DNA from: Clavulina sp. PMI_390
Lineage: Eukaryota > Basidiomycota > Agaricomycetes > Cantharellales > Hydnaceae
Direction of reading: 5' to 3'
NCBI GenBank assembly: GCA_015039315.1
Contig: WIDE01000271.1
Coordinates: 1 to 10,853 of the forward strand
DNA: 10,853 nt
The notes below the pieces were generated by a model. The model saw only the letters and a program-made list of their open reading frames with translations. It ran no database searches and was not told where the DNA came from. The position numbers and the translations under genes were made by a program. Shown one piece after another: positions 1 to 8,407 of this stretch. Each line of letters opens with the position of its first letter. Position 1 is the first letter of the stretch.

Positions 1-120
1 CAACACCTGCCTCTGGGAATCAACACATAGCTCTGGGAATCAACACATGTCTCTGGGAATCAACACATGCCTCTGGGAATCAACACGTCCCTCTGAGAAC
101 CTACACATAATCTCCGGAGA
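1..120. repeat. 20-bp minisatellite, five copies plus one decayed copy
   Basis: Five head-to-tail copies of a 20-bp unit (consensus CAACACATGCCTCTGGGAAT) fill 1-100. A sixth, badly decayed copy follows at 101-120. Copies 2 to 4 differ at only one or two bases, always around positions 8 to 10 of the unit; copy 5 carries more changes. The array is cut by the window edge, so its true length is unknown. There are no spacers, which rules out a CRISPR array. The CTCTGGGAAT half of the unit reappears at 2661-2670, just past the end of the larger tandem array. Confidence 0.93.
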
Positions 121-654
121 ACAAACATTTTTTCACTGCTACTGGCTGCCTTCCTTTCTTACCTTGGAAAAAAAATCAGTAATCACTCACAGTTCAGGCA
201 TTGTGGATAAACTTATCCTGAAAGAGAATTTTGTGGCACCTCTGCCAAGCCATTCAGTCCTTGGTTTGCCCTCTTTCCATCTTTGGAATGTGTATGCCAC
301 TGGTTCTGTGTTGGTTATCCACTCCTCACCTTGAGGGTGATTTTTTCTGTTCAGCCTGTGGAAAAACTCCTCTTCCCTGAACATGGGGAGATTAGTCTTC
401 AGCTTTTTGGACTGTTGTCCCTCAGAATTCAATAATTGCAATAGCTTTGTGTATGAGCTGATTATCAATAACAAATATCTGGGTGTATAGGCTGGGCAAT
501 ACCTTGTGATAGCTCTTCCATACTGGTTGGCCACTCAACTCAAAATAGGCTTCAACCAGTGGGTGAAAGGGAGCATGTAACTACACAGACACGGCACCTT
601 AATAGTACCATCAAATGTATTCCATTCTATAATGATACCATCTGGTACCATCCT
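121..654. other. CpG-poor stretch without a recognised gene
   Basis: This 530-bp stretch between the minisatellite and the 330-bp array holds only one CpG by eye. I see no RNA gene, splice-delimited exon or known repeat. The only feature of note is a minus-strand open frame, listed separately. The end near 655 is where similarity to the 330-bp monomers becomes visible; before that the alignment is lost. Confidence 0.6.
187..534 (-). other. Unassigned minus-strand open frame, 115 codons
   Basis: The frame opens with an alternative GTG codon directly after an in-frame TGA, so the first real ATG is deep inside, near codon 51 of the frame. The C-terminal half is rich in charged residues, with segments such as QRWKEGKPRTEWLGRGATK, and does not look like low-complexity translation. 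I do not recognise it. It could be a fragment of an old retroelement or processed gene in a CpG-depleted repeat-rich region, or chance. No splice sites, promoter or poly(A) signal that would make it a gene are evident. Confidence 0.15.
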
Positions 655-820
655 TCAAAAAAAACTGCTGATCAAGTTGGTTGCATAGAGTGCAAGCAGT
701 ATTGTGCCAATTTTGAGTGGAATACTGAGTGTGGGAGAAAATGAAGAAGATCACTGAGTTCTGCTGAATTTTCCACACTGAATGGTCTATGACACGTCCC
801 AGTAGCATGTGTCCTCACTT

Positions 821-2597
821 GGTCTGGGAAAAGCAGACAGCACACTCAGGGGAAATATGAGACAGTCATAGCATGGATGGCTATGTTGTAACAGAGTATC
901 CATCAGTGCCCGGTGGGTAAAGTTGACATATTTAAGTCCGTTCATGGTTTTTGAGTACTTCTGTTTGTTTGGTGCTCACCAATATGCAAGAAAACTGCTG
1001 ATTAGGTTGGTCTGTGTCCAGTGCTGGCAGCATTTTGCCAATTACTGGAGAACAGATCACCATAGGAAAGAATGAAGAGTACCACTGAATTCTATTGAAT
1101 TTTCTGCACTGAATGATCCATAATATGACCTGGTAGCATACATTTTCACATGGTCTGGGAAAAGCAGACAGCATAGTCAGGGAAAACATAAGACGGCCAT
1201 AGCATGGATAGCATGCTCCTATAGAGTATGAATCAAAGCTCAGTGGATAAAGAATATCTTTTCATTATTTTTTGCTCCTTATGTTCACATAGCTCCCCCT
1301 GATATGTAAGAAAACTGTTGACCAGGTTGGTTTGTGATGAGGGCATGTAGTATTTTGTCAATTACTACAAAAGGAATCAGTGTGGGAGAAAACGAACAGT
1401 ACCGGTGAACTCTGCTGAGTTTTCCGCATTGAATGGTCCACAATATGTTCTGATAGCCCATGTTTTCATATGGTCTGGGAAAAGCAGACAGGATGGTCAG
1501 GGGAAATGTTAGACTGTCAGAGCATGGATAGCAATGCTTCCATAGAGTAGAGATTAAGAATAAGTGAATCAAGAGGATATATTGAGGCTTCTTCAGAGTT
1601 TCTCAGCCCTGATTCATTTAATTCTCCTCAATATGCCAGAACACTGCTGGGCAGGTTGGTATGTAATGGAGGCAGGTAGTATTTTGACAATTACAGAGGA
1701 AGTACTGGGTATAGGAAAGTATGAAGAATATCATTGAATTTCCCTGAATTTTCCGCACTGAATGGTTCATAGCATGTCCTGGTAGCATGTATTCTCACTT
1801 GGTCTTGGAAAAGCAGACAGCACATTCAGGGGAAAGATGAGATGGTGATTGCATAAATAGCTATACTGTGACAGACTATATACCAGTAGCCAGTATGTAA
1901 ATTAGATATAATGAAGTCTCTTTGTGATTTTCAAGTACATCTTTCTGTTTACTTCTCACTAATATGGAAGAAAACTGGTGAGCAGGCGGGATTGTGATGG
2001 AGGGAGGTAGTGTTTTGCCATTTACTAGAGAAGGGGTGAGTGTGAGAAAAATAAAGGGTACCAATGAATTATCTTGAATTGTCTGCCTTGAATGGTCCAT
2101 AACATGACCTGATTGCATGCATTCTCACATACTCTGGGAAAGGCAGACAGCATGGTCAGGGGAAACACTACCATGGATCATAATGCTTTGGTTGAGTATA
2201 AATCAAAGATCAGCAACTAAAGACAATATACCAAGGCCTTTTCATTGTTTTTGGTCCTTTTGTTCACATGACTATCTAAGGCTACAGTATAGCCTGCCAG
2301 AACCTTGATTGCTGCAGACACAAACAAATTGTGATAATGCTATATTTGTTGAATCCGCTGCCAATGAAGTATTGTAGATAGGGCCATACAAATATAAACC
2401 AATTTGGCTGTGGCCTGGGTGTAACATGATATGCAAGAAAACTGCTAGGAGGTTGGTTTGTGATAAAGGCAGGTAGTATTTTGTCAATTACGAAAGAAAT
2501 AATGCGCGTGAGAAAGGATGAAGGGTACCATTGAATTCTCCTGAATTTTCCGCATCAAACGGTATATAGCATGTCCTGATAGCATGTGTTTTCATCT
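821..2597. repeat. Three-monomer higher-order repeat (A-B-C-A-B), about 979 bp
   Basis: Neighbouring monomers are less alike than monomers three apart. The units starting at 821 and 1801 (type A, 980 bp apart) share an ACAGA-TAT block and the AGTAC-TCT-TGTTT block. The units at 1152 and 2131 (type B, 979 bp apart) share GAGTAT-AATCAAAG-TCAG and TTTTCATT-TTTT-G-TCCTT-TGTTCACAT. The 1472 unit is a third type (C). The 2598 unit should be the second C but loses similarity soon after its start. The pattern implies that a trimer was duplicated after its monomers had already diverged. Confidence 0.7.
2266..2429. mobile_element. Insertion of about 152 bp in the second type-B monomer, 6-bp direct repeats at the edges
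   Basis: Compared with the first type-B monomer, the second is interrupted after GTTC at 2265 and resumes with TATGCAAG at 2430. The inserted sequence is flanked by ACATGA at 2266-2271 and again at 2424-2429, as expected of a target-site duplication. Taking out one ACATGA and the insert restores the monomer apart from a deletion of about 10 bp. The insert has no terminal inverted repeats, no poly(A) tail and no TG...CA ends that I can see, so its class is unknown. The direct repeat could be chance, as it is only 6 bp. Confidence 0.5.
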
Positions 2598-2600
2598 GCT

Positions 2601-2683
2601 CTGGGAAAAGCAGACAATGGTCTGGGGAAGAATGACACCCTTGGGGAAAGAATGACTTTGCTCTGGGAATTAATCATACACGC
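2601..2683. repeat. Degenerate 20-22-bp G-rich repeats at the end of the array
   Basis: Four imperfect segments follow one another: CTGGGAAAAGCAGACAATGG, CTGGGGAAGAATGACACCCT, GGGGAAAGAATGACTTTGCT and CTGGGAATTAATCATACACG. Each starts with a (C)TGGGRA core and the period is about 20-22 bp. The last segment contains CTCTGGGAAT, as in the minisatellite at the window start, suggesting that both derive from the GGTCTGGGAA part of the 330-bp monomer. Confidence 0.5.
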
Positions 2684-2956
2684 CTATTCTGAATGTGTGC
2701 CAGATGTACAAGGTTTCTTCATCATAAAAGTAAATCTGGAATGGGAAACCAGATGGACCAGCCTAGTACATTTGGTACTCATTCAGATTTGTTGTACACT
2801 TATTCTGGATATACTCAAAATTCTAGGAAAATGGAAATAAGTGTACAACAAACCTGAATGAGTACCAAATGTACTAGGCTGGTCCATCTGGTTTCCCATT
2901 CCAGATTTACTTCTATGATGAAGAAACCTTGTACATTTGGCACACATTCAGAATAG
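2684..2956. repeat. Near-perfect inverted repeat, 121-bp arms, 31-bp spacer
   Basis: The arms are 2684-2804 and 2836-2956; the spacer is 2805-2835. I find three mismatches in 121 bp (at 2703, 2727 and 2787 in the left arm), all transitions. The similarity stops abruptly at both outer ends. A transcript through it would form a long hairpin. This is the layout of a foldback or MITE-type element, or of a recent inverted duplication. I see no convincing target-site duplication, and the ends CTATTCTGAA match no family I know. An 84-codon frame crossing it is a by-product. The high arm identity implies a young event or ongoing arm correction. Confidence 0.93.
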
Positions 2957-3780
2957 AATTTTTGAAATATAATCACTGATTTTTGTCCTATAATAATGTA
3001 GATTAGAGTACATATTTTTCACAATATAACCCTTTGTACATCATTTTTATCATGGTGTGATAATAGTGCAATTTCAAAGTCAGCCCTCAGCCACTAGCCC
3101 AACTTGCATCTCTTAGTCCTCACCTCCACTATTGTCTGGCATGCTGCATCTCAAGCTTGCAATGTGTTATGTGAAATTGACTTCACCAAAGGGTTGTAAG
3201 GTTAATCCTTGGAAGAACCCTGAGTTTTTACATCATGCTATGGGAATATAAACCCCGGAGGTAGACTAAATGCACTGCTTTGCAAGGCTACCAAGCAATA
3301 TGTTGATGCGCCAGAATATTCCAGGCATTCAATTTAGAGAGAGCCAAAGTCATCATCAAAATCTATGTGTGTGGAGCTTTGATAAGTAAGAGTGGGGCCA
3401 GACAATACATATGAGGATCTTCCATGCCACAACATGCCCAGTATGATTATGAAACTTGTGTGCAAAACTTGTCTCTGAGGGGTGAAGCAACAGATCTCTA
3501 AGCCCTTTATGATTACACACTAAGTTTTACTCTTTCAGCAGTTAGAACAACACCAAGATATATGGAAACATGCACAGTGATGTAGACATGAAAGCTAGCA
3601 TTGCAGCAATATGTTGCACAACCTTTATTTCACCCTTCCGTTGCAGGATCATCTATCCATACGCATGCTCTACCAGTTCTGATGGTACCTCATTACTTCC
3701 ATTTTACTTTGATCCACCCCAACTTAGTATAAATAGGGATGCAGCAACATGGTGTGAAGAAGTGATACAATTACTCATCT
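2957..3780. other. AT-rich, CpG-poor stretch without a gene
   Basis: About 820 bp with only four CpG by eye (at about 3257, 3309, 3640 and 3662). All frames are short, no RNA gene is visible and no tandem repeat is apparent. It ends in a TATA-like site listed separately. Composition groups it with the left part of the window. Confidence 0.6.
3728..3735 (+). promoter_or_regulatory. TATA-box-like site
   Basis: TATAAATA followed by GGG matches the RNA polymerase II core TATA consensus well. No gene that it could serve is visible downstream within the CpG-poor block, and such a match is common in AT-rich DNA. Listed only as a sequence match. Confidence 0.2.
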
Positions 3781-3880
3781 ATTAAGAGTTTTGAATGGGA
3801 AAAGGAAAGATAATTACACTTATGGACGAGACAAATGATATGGTAAAGAAATGCTAGAAGAAAGTGTGCAACAGTAGTCG
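3780..3880. other. Composition junction: CpG-depleted to CpG-rich
   Basis: Left of about 3780 CpG occurs about 0.6 times per 100 bases (hand count, about 23 in 3780). Right of about 3870 it occurs almost 5 times per 100 bases (about 23 in 3841-4320). One CpG lies between, in GGACGAG near 3827. The purine excess of the + strand also starts here. No transposon end, repeat or target-site duplication marks the point, so its nature is open: misassembly, contamination, an integration, or a boundary of methylation-driven decay. Confidence 0.75.
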
Positions 3881-4786
3881 CACGGTCTGTTCCATCAGTG
3901 GACGGGCGGAGGTCAAAATAGAGGGGATGAAAAGGGTATGATGGAGAAAGTGATAAAGGGCAGATGAATAATGGACGGATAGAGGAGGGAGAAGATGTAG
4001 TTGAGAGAGGGTTATGAAGTGAGACGGGTTGGCACGCCACCGATGCTAGCTAAGAAGACCTTCCCACTATCAAACACAATCACGGAGCAGTCAGCATTAG
4101 ATACCACCAATCGCCGTCACCAGTAGAGATTGTCATTCACAGTGTTGACAGTGGGTAGAACCCCGAGTCACCGAGTCAAGCCATGCGGCAGCAAGACAAG
4201 TCGCCGAAGACAAATGTAGAGGTTGTACGCGTGGCAGGGGAATAAAGCAGGGACGATCAGGGCAGTGGCCAAGACAGCGAGGCAAGTTGTCAAGCCGCCA
4301 CCACCGCTGACGATCCCAGCGAAACCCATCATAGCCCAGCTGGCCAGTGGGGAAGACAGATGCATACAACAAGGGCATAGGCCAACGAGGCGCATGAGTC
4401 AAAGCGAGGCACTTGGTAGCATAGTGACGCGCGAAGAAGTGGCGAGAGAGAAGGGAAGAGACCCAGCACCCAATGAGTGACTTGGTTCCACGGGACCACC
4501 GAGGCGAAGGAAACGATCACGCGCCAATCCTCTCCTAAAACACCGTTGACGTCATCCTTACTCACGCATGCAGGGTTGCTCCAAACGTTGGAGCACGTCT
4601 ACGTTGGCGAGGGACGAACAGCGCGGACGAGGGCAACAGACGAGTTGTTCTGGCATGGACTCAGGTGGTATGTCGCGGCAATCTGTGATAGATGCACATT
4701 CGAAATTGTTGAAGCATTTTTTGCAAATGCGGTTGGTGGAGTTGGTGGCCTAAGGATGCGGCGATGATGAGTAGTGTTGGGGTCGA

Positions 4787-5245
4787 TCATGCGTTAGGAT
4801 AGTTGAAGCCACAATAGGCCAGTTGGTGTGCACGGGAAATGAATGAAGAGCAGAGGGACGAATCGAGATGGCAATGCACACGCATCATTGAATCCAAGCG
4901 AGACAGGGCAGCAACCAGGCAGAAAACGCGTGTTCGGTGTGTGTTGGTTGCGATTTGGGCGCATATGGCGAGAATGGTGCAAAGTGAGGTGGAGCGCACT
5001 GTGCACGGGTGGCAGTGGCGATAAGGAGAAATGTATACAAAGCATGAGTTACAGGGACAATCTAGACTCTTGTTTGTTCGAGACGATGAAACGAGACGAA
5101 CCTTGGATGCTCGGAGACGCTGGACAGCTGCCCTGAGGAAGTTGATGAGACGTGCATGGAGATCATAGAGATCATGCATGTCCAAGTCTTTGCGGTGTTC
5201 CAACAAAAGTGGCTTAGTGGAGTGGAGCGGTACGAGAGATGTCAA
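4787..5245 (-). CDS. Hypothetical open frame, possibly containing one real exon
   Basis: This 152-codon minus-strand frame begins at an ATG. Residues about 15-49 are charged and look helical (for example LEHRKDLDMHDLYDLHARL), and their codons favour C or T in the third position, as in fungal genes. After that the translation becomes cysteine- and serine-rich and reads like C/T-rich non-coding sequence. Within it a GTAACT...CCCGTGCACAG stretch could be a short intron, but splicing does not open a longer frame. I do not recognise the protein. The best guess is a fragment of a decayed or multi-exon gene; chance is about as likely. Confidence 0.15.
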   Translation of the reverse strand: MTSLVPLHSTKPLLLEHRKDLDMHDLYDLHARLINFLRAAVQRLRASKVRLVSSSRTNKSLDCPCNSCFVYISPYRHCHPCTVRSTSLCTILAICAQIATNTHRTRVFCLVAALSRLDSMMRVHCHLDSSLCSSFISRAHQLAYCGFNYPNA

Positions 5246-6445
5246 TTCAGGGAAGCACGATTTGGTTCGCGAAGGGCCAGAACAGCGTAACGTAAAGGGA
5301 CAGCGGATGTGGGGTCAGATGTGGAGTAATAATGATGAGGATGATGGGAGGCACGAGACGTACTGGTTCGGGCAGACCACTCCGCGTATGAAGGCAGCGA
5401 GCAGCAAAGCTTCACGACCCCCCGAAGACTGGAAGTGCAGCAGGGCACGTAACACAGGCTAGAAACAGGCTATCCAGCAAGATGTCAAGCTGTCAATAAG
5501 AATGGCATCAGTAAAAACCGATCCCGCGCAAGAAGAACAGGAAAGGGATGAGCGAGAAGGTTCATGTACTGACTCCAAACCACCCTTCTCCCGAGGCAGC
5601 ATCGACATCGATATCATCAAGGCTTTACATGCGTGACGCAAGGATTTTGCAGAGGTGGAGGCGCGATATGGACGGTGTGCGACAAAGTGAGTTGTGGTGG
5701 TGGTGGCTTCTACGAGCGAGCGTCCAGAAGATGATTACCGCGGACGAGTGCGCAGCGGTTGTGACGGCGACAGATTCTGAAGTGTTGGACGGCACTCGAG
5801 AGCGTGCTAGCATTTTGGGCTCTTGAAAGTTAACACGATGACTGGCGGTCGATCTTGCGGGGTGTAATATCCCATTGGGGAGCAGCACTTGTATTGGTGG
5901 GGCGGTAGGATAACGCGCGGGGCGCTAGCGTTGACGTGGCCCAGCGTCGAGCTGGGTCGGATAGGGATGCGTCGGCGTACGTGTACCTGCTGGGAGGGGG
6001 GGAGATATATGGAGCAGCTTGAATGGAAACAACAAAATATATCTGTACTGAATACGAGCGAGGGGCAGAGATGAACTGAAGGCGACAGTGGAAAGTTGAG
6101 GTGTGAGAGCTGGCAAACATGTGGAGACAGGACGGGCGAGGTGGGGGCCAGTGTGTAGAAGTGGCCGGAAGCAACGATGATTTCTTATTTCCTACTTAAG
6201 TGGTGAGATCCCCCAGTCCTTCACGTCCTCGAGGAAGACCATCTTGAAGTATCATAGCTACGGTTGGATAAATGCCCTGGGAAGGACGTCGATGAGTCGA
6301 GCATAGTGTTCCTAGCAAGTGAGATAGTAAACGTCCCAACCAGTCCCTGCGGTGCCCGATGTAGAGGGTGGGAACGTCGGAGTGAGTGGCCAAAAGCTTC
6401 AAAGCATGAGAGTTTGTCAGGGTATCCTAGCGTTATAAGGGGAGA

Positions 6446-6949
6446 TTATAGAGAGCACGATGTTATCAGCGTCAAGTACGTGCAAGCAAGTGTGGTGGTG
6501 AGAGTGGGCTCGGGAATGGAGACCTCCTGTCGCCCAAACAGATCCACTACGCACCAGAAAGCCACACAATCGGATGGGCGTAAACACTTTGCTGTGGCCA
6601 ACCGGGATTGTTCACTTGAGACACACGATGAAGAAGACAATGCATGAAGGAACAGGTTTACAAGTAATGAGCGCGAGTGGAGGGCAGAGAGGAAGAGTAC
6701 AGCTGGATGAGATTGCGAGCGGTTTTCATGACGCCGGGGATGAAAACCTGAGCTAATGTGGAAGTGAGATGGGCTACGAGCAGAACGAAAGCGCGACGCT
6801 CGAGAAGTGAGGATGGGCATAGTGGGTGGTGTCATCCAGCGAAGAATAATGGATGCACTGATAGTTTGGGGGAGGGGGGCTGTAAAGTCATTTATGTTGG
6901 GTAGGTATATATTCTGGGTAGCGTTGAGGAAGAGGAAGAGTAGCATCAC
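6446..6949 (-). other. Longest open frame in the window (167 codons), probably spurious
   Basis: The translation begins MMLLFLFLNATQNIYLPNIN, which resembles a secretion signal. However, the rest is serine-, histidine- and arginine-rich with no domain structure, as expected from translating C/T-rich DNA. The purine-rich + strand here makes minus-strand stop codons rare. No confirming splice sites or homologous motif are visible. A small secreted protein is conceivable but I give it little weight. Confidence 0.12.
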
Positions 6950-7001
6950 CAGGATTAGGAGACTGTGTGCTTAGGGGTGATAGCCTTGAAGTAAATCCAG
7001 T

Positions 7002-7031
7002 GAGGAAGGAGAGGAGGAAAGAAAGGAAAAG
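7002..7031 (+). other. 30-nt uninterrupted polypurine run
   Basis: Thirty consecutive purines lie at the exact point where strand composition flips from purine-rich (left) to pyrimidine-rich (right). It could be a C/T promoter tract for leftward transcription, or a polypurine tract of the kind that precedes a 3' LTR. A candidate LTR begins roughly 85 bp downstream, rather far for the latter reading. Triplex-forming potential is limited because mirror symmetry is poor. Confidence 0.75.
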
Positions 7032-7116
7032 CGGCGAGTGAATCGGAGACTCGGAGCCGAAGGGGAGCCCGCCAAATTCAATCCTGGCAGCAATAGACGG
7101 TTGAGATACCTCCTGC

Positions 7117-7555
7117 TGTGGATGCTGCTAATCACTGCGTTAAGACAAGACCTGCCCCGGGTCTGGTTAGGTCATCTGCCCTGTGCTGAACCGATGTTCG
7201 GTCACGCCATATGGCCTGATCTGCCACCATATCATTTGCCCTCAGGTCGGGCTAGCTCGACTGACCCGCCGTCCGTGCAGACCTCGTACCCTCGTCCGCG
7301 CACGCCATGTATGCATACGCCCGCCCAGACCGAGCAATATAACTTTATAGCCCAGCGCTTCTTTGTTCTGTTTGGCTGTGTTATTTGTCTCCCTCCCACC
7401 TCCCATCACTGCTCGATCTCGCGTCGTCGCTGTATGACGTGCTCCCTCGACTCAGTTTTGAGCCTCACGGCGATCGCCTTGCGTGATGTGTGCTAATCTC
7501 CAGTCCTCAAAGCTACTGTAGAAAGACGATGTCTCTCTTAGGCCTTGCGATCTGG
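7117..7555 (+). mobile_element. Candidate LTR 1 (Ty3/gypsy-like), approximate ends
   Basis: The stretch begins TGTGGATG after GAGATACCTCCTGC. It contains a TATA element with a pyrimidine-rich leader and ends next to a primer-binding-site-like TGGCGACTC. A second stretch at 8681 begins TGTGACCCC after GAGATATACCC and ends near the same 9-mer. Words are also shared: GGGTC-TGGTTAGGTCAT here and GGGTC-GGGTTAGACCAT at 8798. The two are not close copies, so they would be different or old elements. No terminal CA is visible exactly before the primer site and no paired LTR lies in the window. The boundaries are guesses. Confidence 0.28.
7337..7490 (+). promoter_or_regulatory. TATA element and C/T-rich leader
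   Basis: AATATAACTTTATAGCCC (about 7336-7353) is followed by a strongly pyrimidine-rich stretch; 7381-7440 has 23 C, 20 T, 10 G and 7 A by hand count. This is the usual layout of a fungal RNA polymerase II promoter with its start region, in a gene or inside an LTR. On the minus strand the same site reads TATAAAG, but the C/T-rich side favours rightward transcription. Confidence 0.4.
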
Positions 7556-7728
7556 TGGCGACTCCCTTCTCATGCAACAGCTCGTATGAGGCCGAGAACC
7601 TTTTGAGTATGTTTAGAAATATCACTGATCACCTCGTCGGGACTTTTGCTGCTCTGAGAGCAGGGCTCGAAGCAAGAAGATACTCCGATCTGTTAGCGAC
7701 AATCAGACTGATACACCGATCGACCTGA
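7522..7728 (+). other. Open frame with a helix-like segment, no good start
   Basis: The frame is open from after TAG (7519-7521) to TGA (7726-7728). It has no ATG until codon 30 of the frame. Its second half (EAENLLSMFRNITDHLVGTF and onward) looks like a charged amphipathic helix, which could be the start of a gag-like or cellular protein. The same bases also offer a fungal-type intron: donor GTATGT at about 7609, branch CTGAT and acceptor CAG about 57 bp later. The exon and intron readings exclude each other. I do not recognise the peptide. Confidence 0.18.
7556..7566 (+). other. Primer-binding-site-like sequence 1 (tRNA-Arg type)
   Basis: TGGCGACTCCC fits the complement of a tRNA 3' end: CCA, discriminator G, then an acceptor strand ending GGAGTC. 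TGGCGACTCC is the tRNA-Arg-type primer site known from some Ty3/gypsy elements. The same TGGCGACTC occurs at 9338-9346, and both copies are preceded by ATCT within 4 bp. The match covers only 9 to 11 bases and does not extend into the T-arm. Confidence 0.35.
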
Positions 7729-8100
7729 GCTAAGTCTCTGGTAACCTCGAGTGGGGGACAAGCTGGTACTGTCATTTTCGGTGCGCAAATATCTGCCGCA
7801 TCAAATCAGTAGCCGAGCAAAAGACGCCTGTCATTTGGATGCCCCCAGTAACGTCTCCCGTCTTGAACCACGCCTAGCTCCTTCTATCCTACCATTGAAC
7901 CCTGGCTAGTACCTCCTTATTCTCGCCTTGACAACGAAGATCTCCTGCTATGACCTTGTCTCTCAATACTTCCCAGCTTTCAGACGTTCTTCCTAATCCT
8001 GGTCGTAAGCATCAGATATCAGAGCGTTCGGCAACCCAGGCTCGCGCTCATCCTTGCACCTTCTGACTGCTTCGTCCTCTTGCCCTTTCGTCTTGGTAGC
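7729..8100 (+). other. Pyrimidine-rich stretch with intron-like signals, no coherent frame
   Basis: Stops interrupt all + frames. The best signal is an intron signature: donor GTAAGC at 8005, branch CTGAC at 8063-8067, a C/T-rich tract, and acceptor TAG at 8097-8099, giving 95 bp. A second possible pair is GTACCT at about 7909 with CTATGAC and CAG at about 7976-7983. C/T-rich DNA yields such matches readily, and no reading frame confirms them. Confidence 0.3.
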
Positions 8101-8350
8101 TCAAGGCCCTAGCCGTCCGCTACCCGACCATGATCATACATGTCTAGGGTGCTATCAACTCAGCACCCCAGCTTCGATTTTGCTTGTGCCTCCTACTCGA
8201 AGTCTTTCCTTGTGCTTGCTGGCAAACCTTTTCGGGGCGGAACCTATTATCAGTGGATCCCTTGAGCTTGATTCCATGCGCGCCTGACAGCAGTTTCTTT
8301 CAGGAAGTGACTAGAAGATTCGCCAAGTGGTGGTTCAGACCTTCGTGATC

Positions 8351-8407
8351 GTACGTCTCATAGTCTGCCTCCTGCCTTCCCCAACTAACTGAATGTTTCT
8401 TCTACAG
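8351..8407 (+). other. Intron-like segment, 57 bp
   Basis: Donor GTACGT, branch site ACTAAC (CTAAC at 8385-8389) and acceptor TTCTTCTACAG match the fungal spliceosomal consensus very well, with the branch A 19 nt from the final G. The downstream segment 8408-8507 is open in one frame but the upstream frame that fits carries TGA just before the donor. A weaker donor, GTGATC at 8345, would keep the frame open. This may be an untranslated-region intron, a decayed gene, or chance. Confidence 0.45.

Larger units (their letters stand above)
655..2610. repeat. Tandem satellite-like array of about 330-bp monomers
   Basis: A conserved segment close to GGTCTGGGAAAAGCAGACAG recurs at 821, 1152, 1472, 1801, 2131 and 2598. 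The spacings are 331, 320, 329, 330 and 467 bp; the last is lengthened by an insertion. Other shared segments of each unit include GAAAACTGCTG, an AGGTTGG block, a TATTTTG-CAATTAC block and TGAATTTTCCGCACTGAATGG. A partial first unit is detectable from about 655. Similarity between monomers is moderate, so the array is old. It is CpG-depleted. Open frames in it are short and shared between units only by virtue of the repeat. I cannot name the family. Confidence 0.9.
3881..7001. other. Purine-rich, CpG-rich block without a confirmed gene
   Basis: The + strand is strongly purine-biased. By hand count 5281-5340 has 20 A, 23 G, 6 C and 11 T, and 6661-6720 has 19 A, 25 G, 8 C and 8 T. The minus strand is thus C/T-rich, as often seen on the coding strand of fungal promoters, leaders and introns. 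Many minus-strand open frames of 60-167 codons occur, but stop codons contain purines, so C/T-rich strands produce such frames by chance. Two long G runs (about 5991-6002 and 6868-6879) stand out. I recognise no domain, reverse-transcriptase or transposase motif. It may be degenerate genic or repeat DNA transcribed leftward. Confidence 0.5.

Noticed and set aside
1..120. Short regular repeats as a CRISPR array
   Set aside because: The 20-bp units are directly adjacent with no spacers, and the context is eukaryotic.
2586..2840. 84-codon + strand frame
   Set aside because: It runs from the satellite end through the left arm and spacer of the inverted repeat into the first bases of the right arm, so it is an accidental frame.
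4133..4565. Overlapping minus-strand frames (75-89 codons) with hydrophobic stretches, as a membrane protein exon
   Set aside because: Three different frames are open at once, which points to skew rather than coding. No recognised family and no consistent splice joins.
5460..5641. Minus-strand intron (donor GTACAT, branch CTGAT, acceptor GACAG) joining two short frames
   Set aside because: The joined product is about 50 residues with no recognisable feature, and such matches are frequent in C/T-rich DNA.
5991..6879. G-runs at about 5991-6002 and 6868-6879 as G-quadruplexes
   Set aside because: Each site has only two adjoining G tracts, so a four-tract quadruplex is not well supported.
6446..6949. 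167-codon minus-strand frame with a hydrophobic start, as a secreted protein gene
   Set aside because: It lies where the minus strand is C/T-rich and stop codons are rare. The translation is low in structure and no splice or motif evidence supports it. Kept only as a low-confidence entry.
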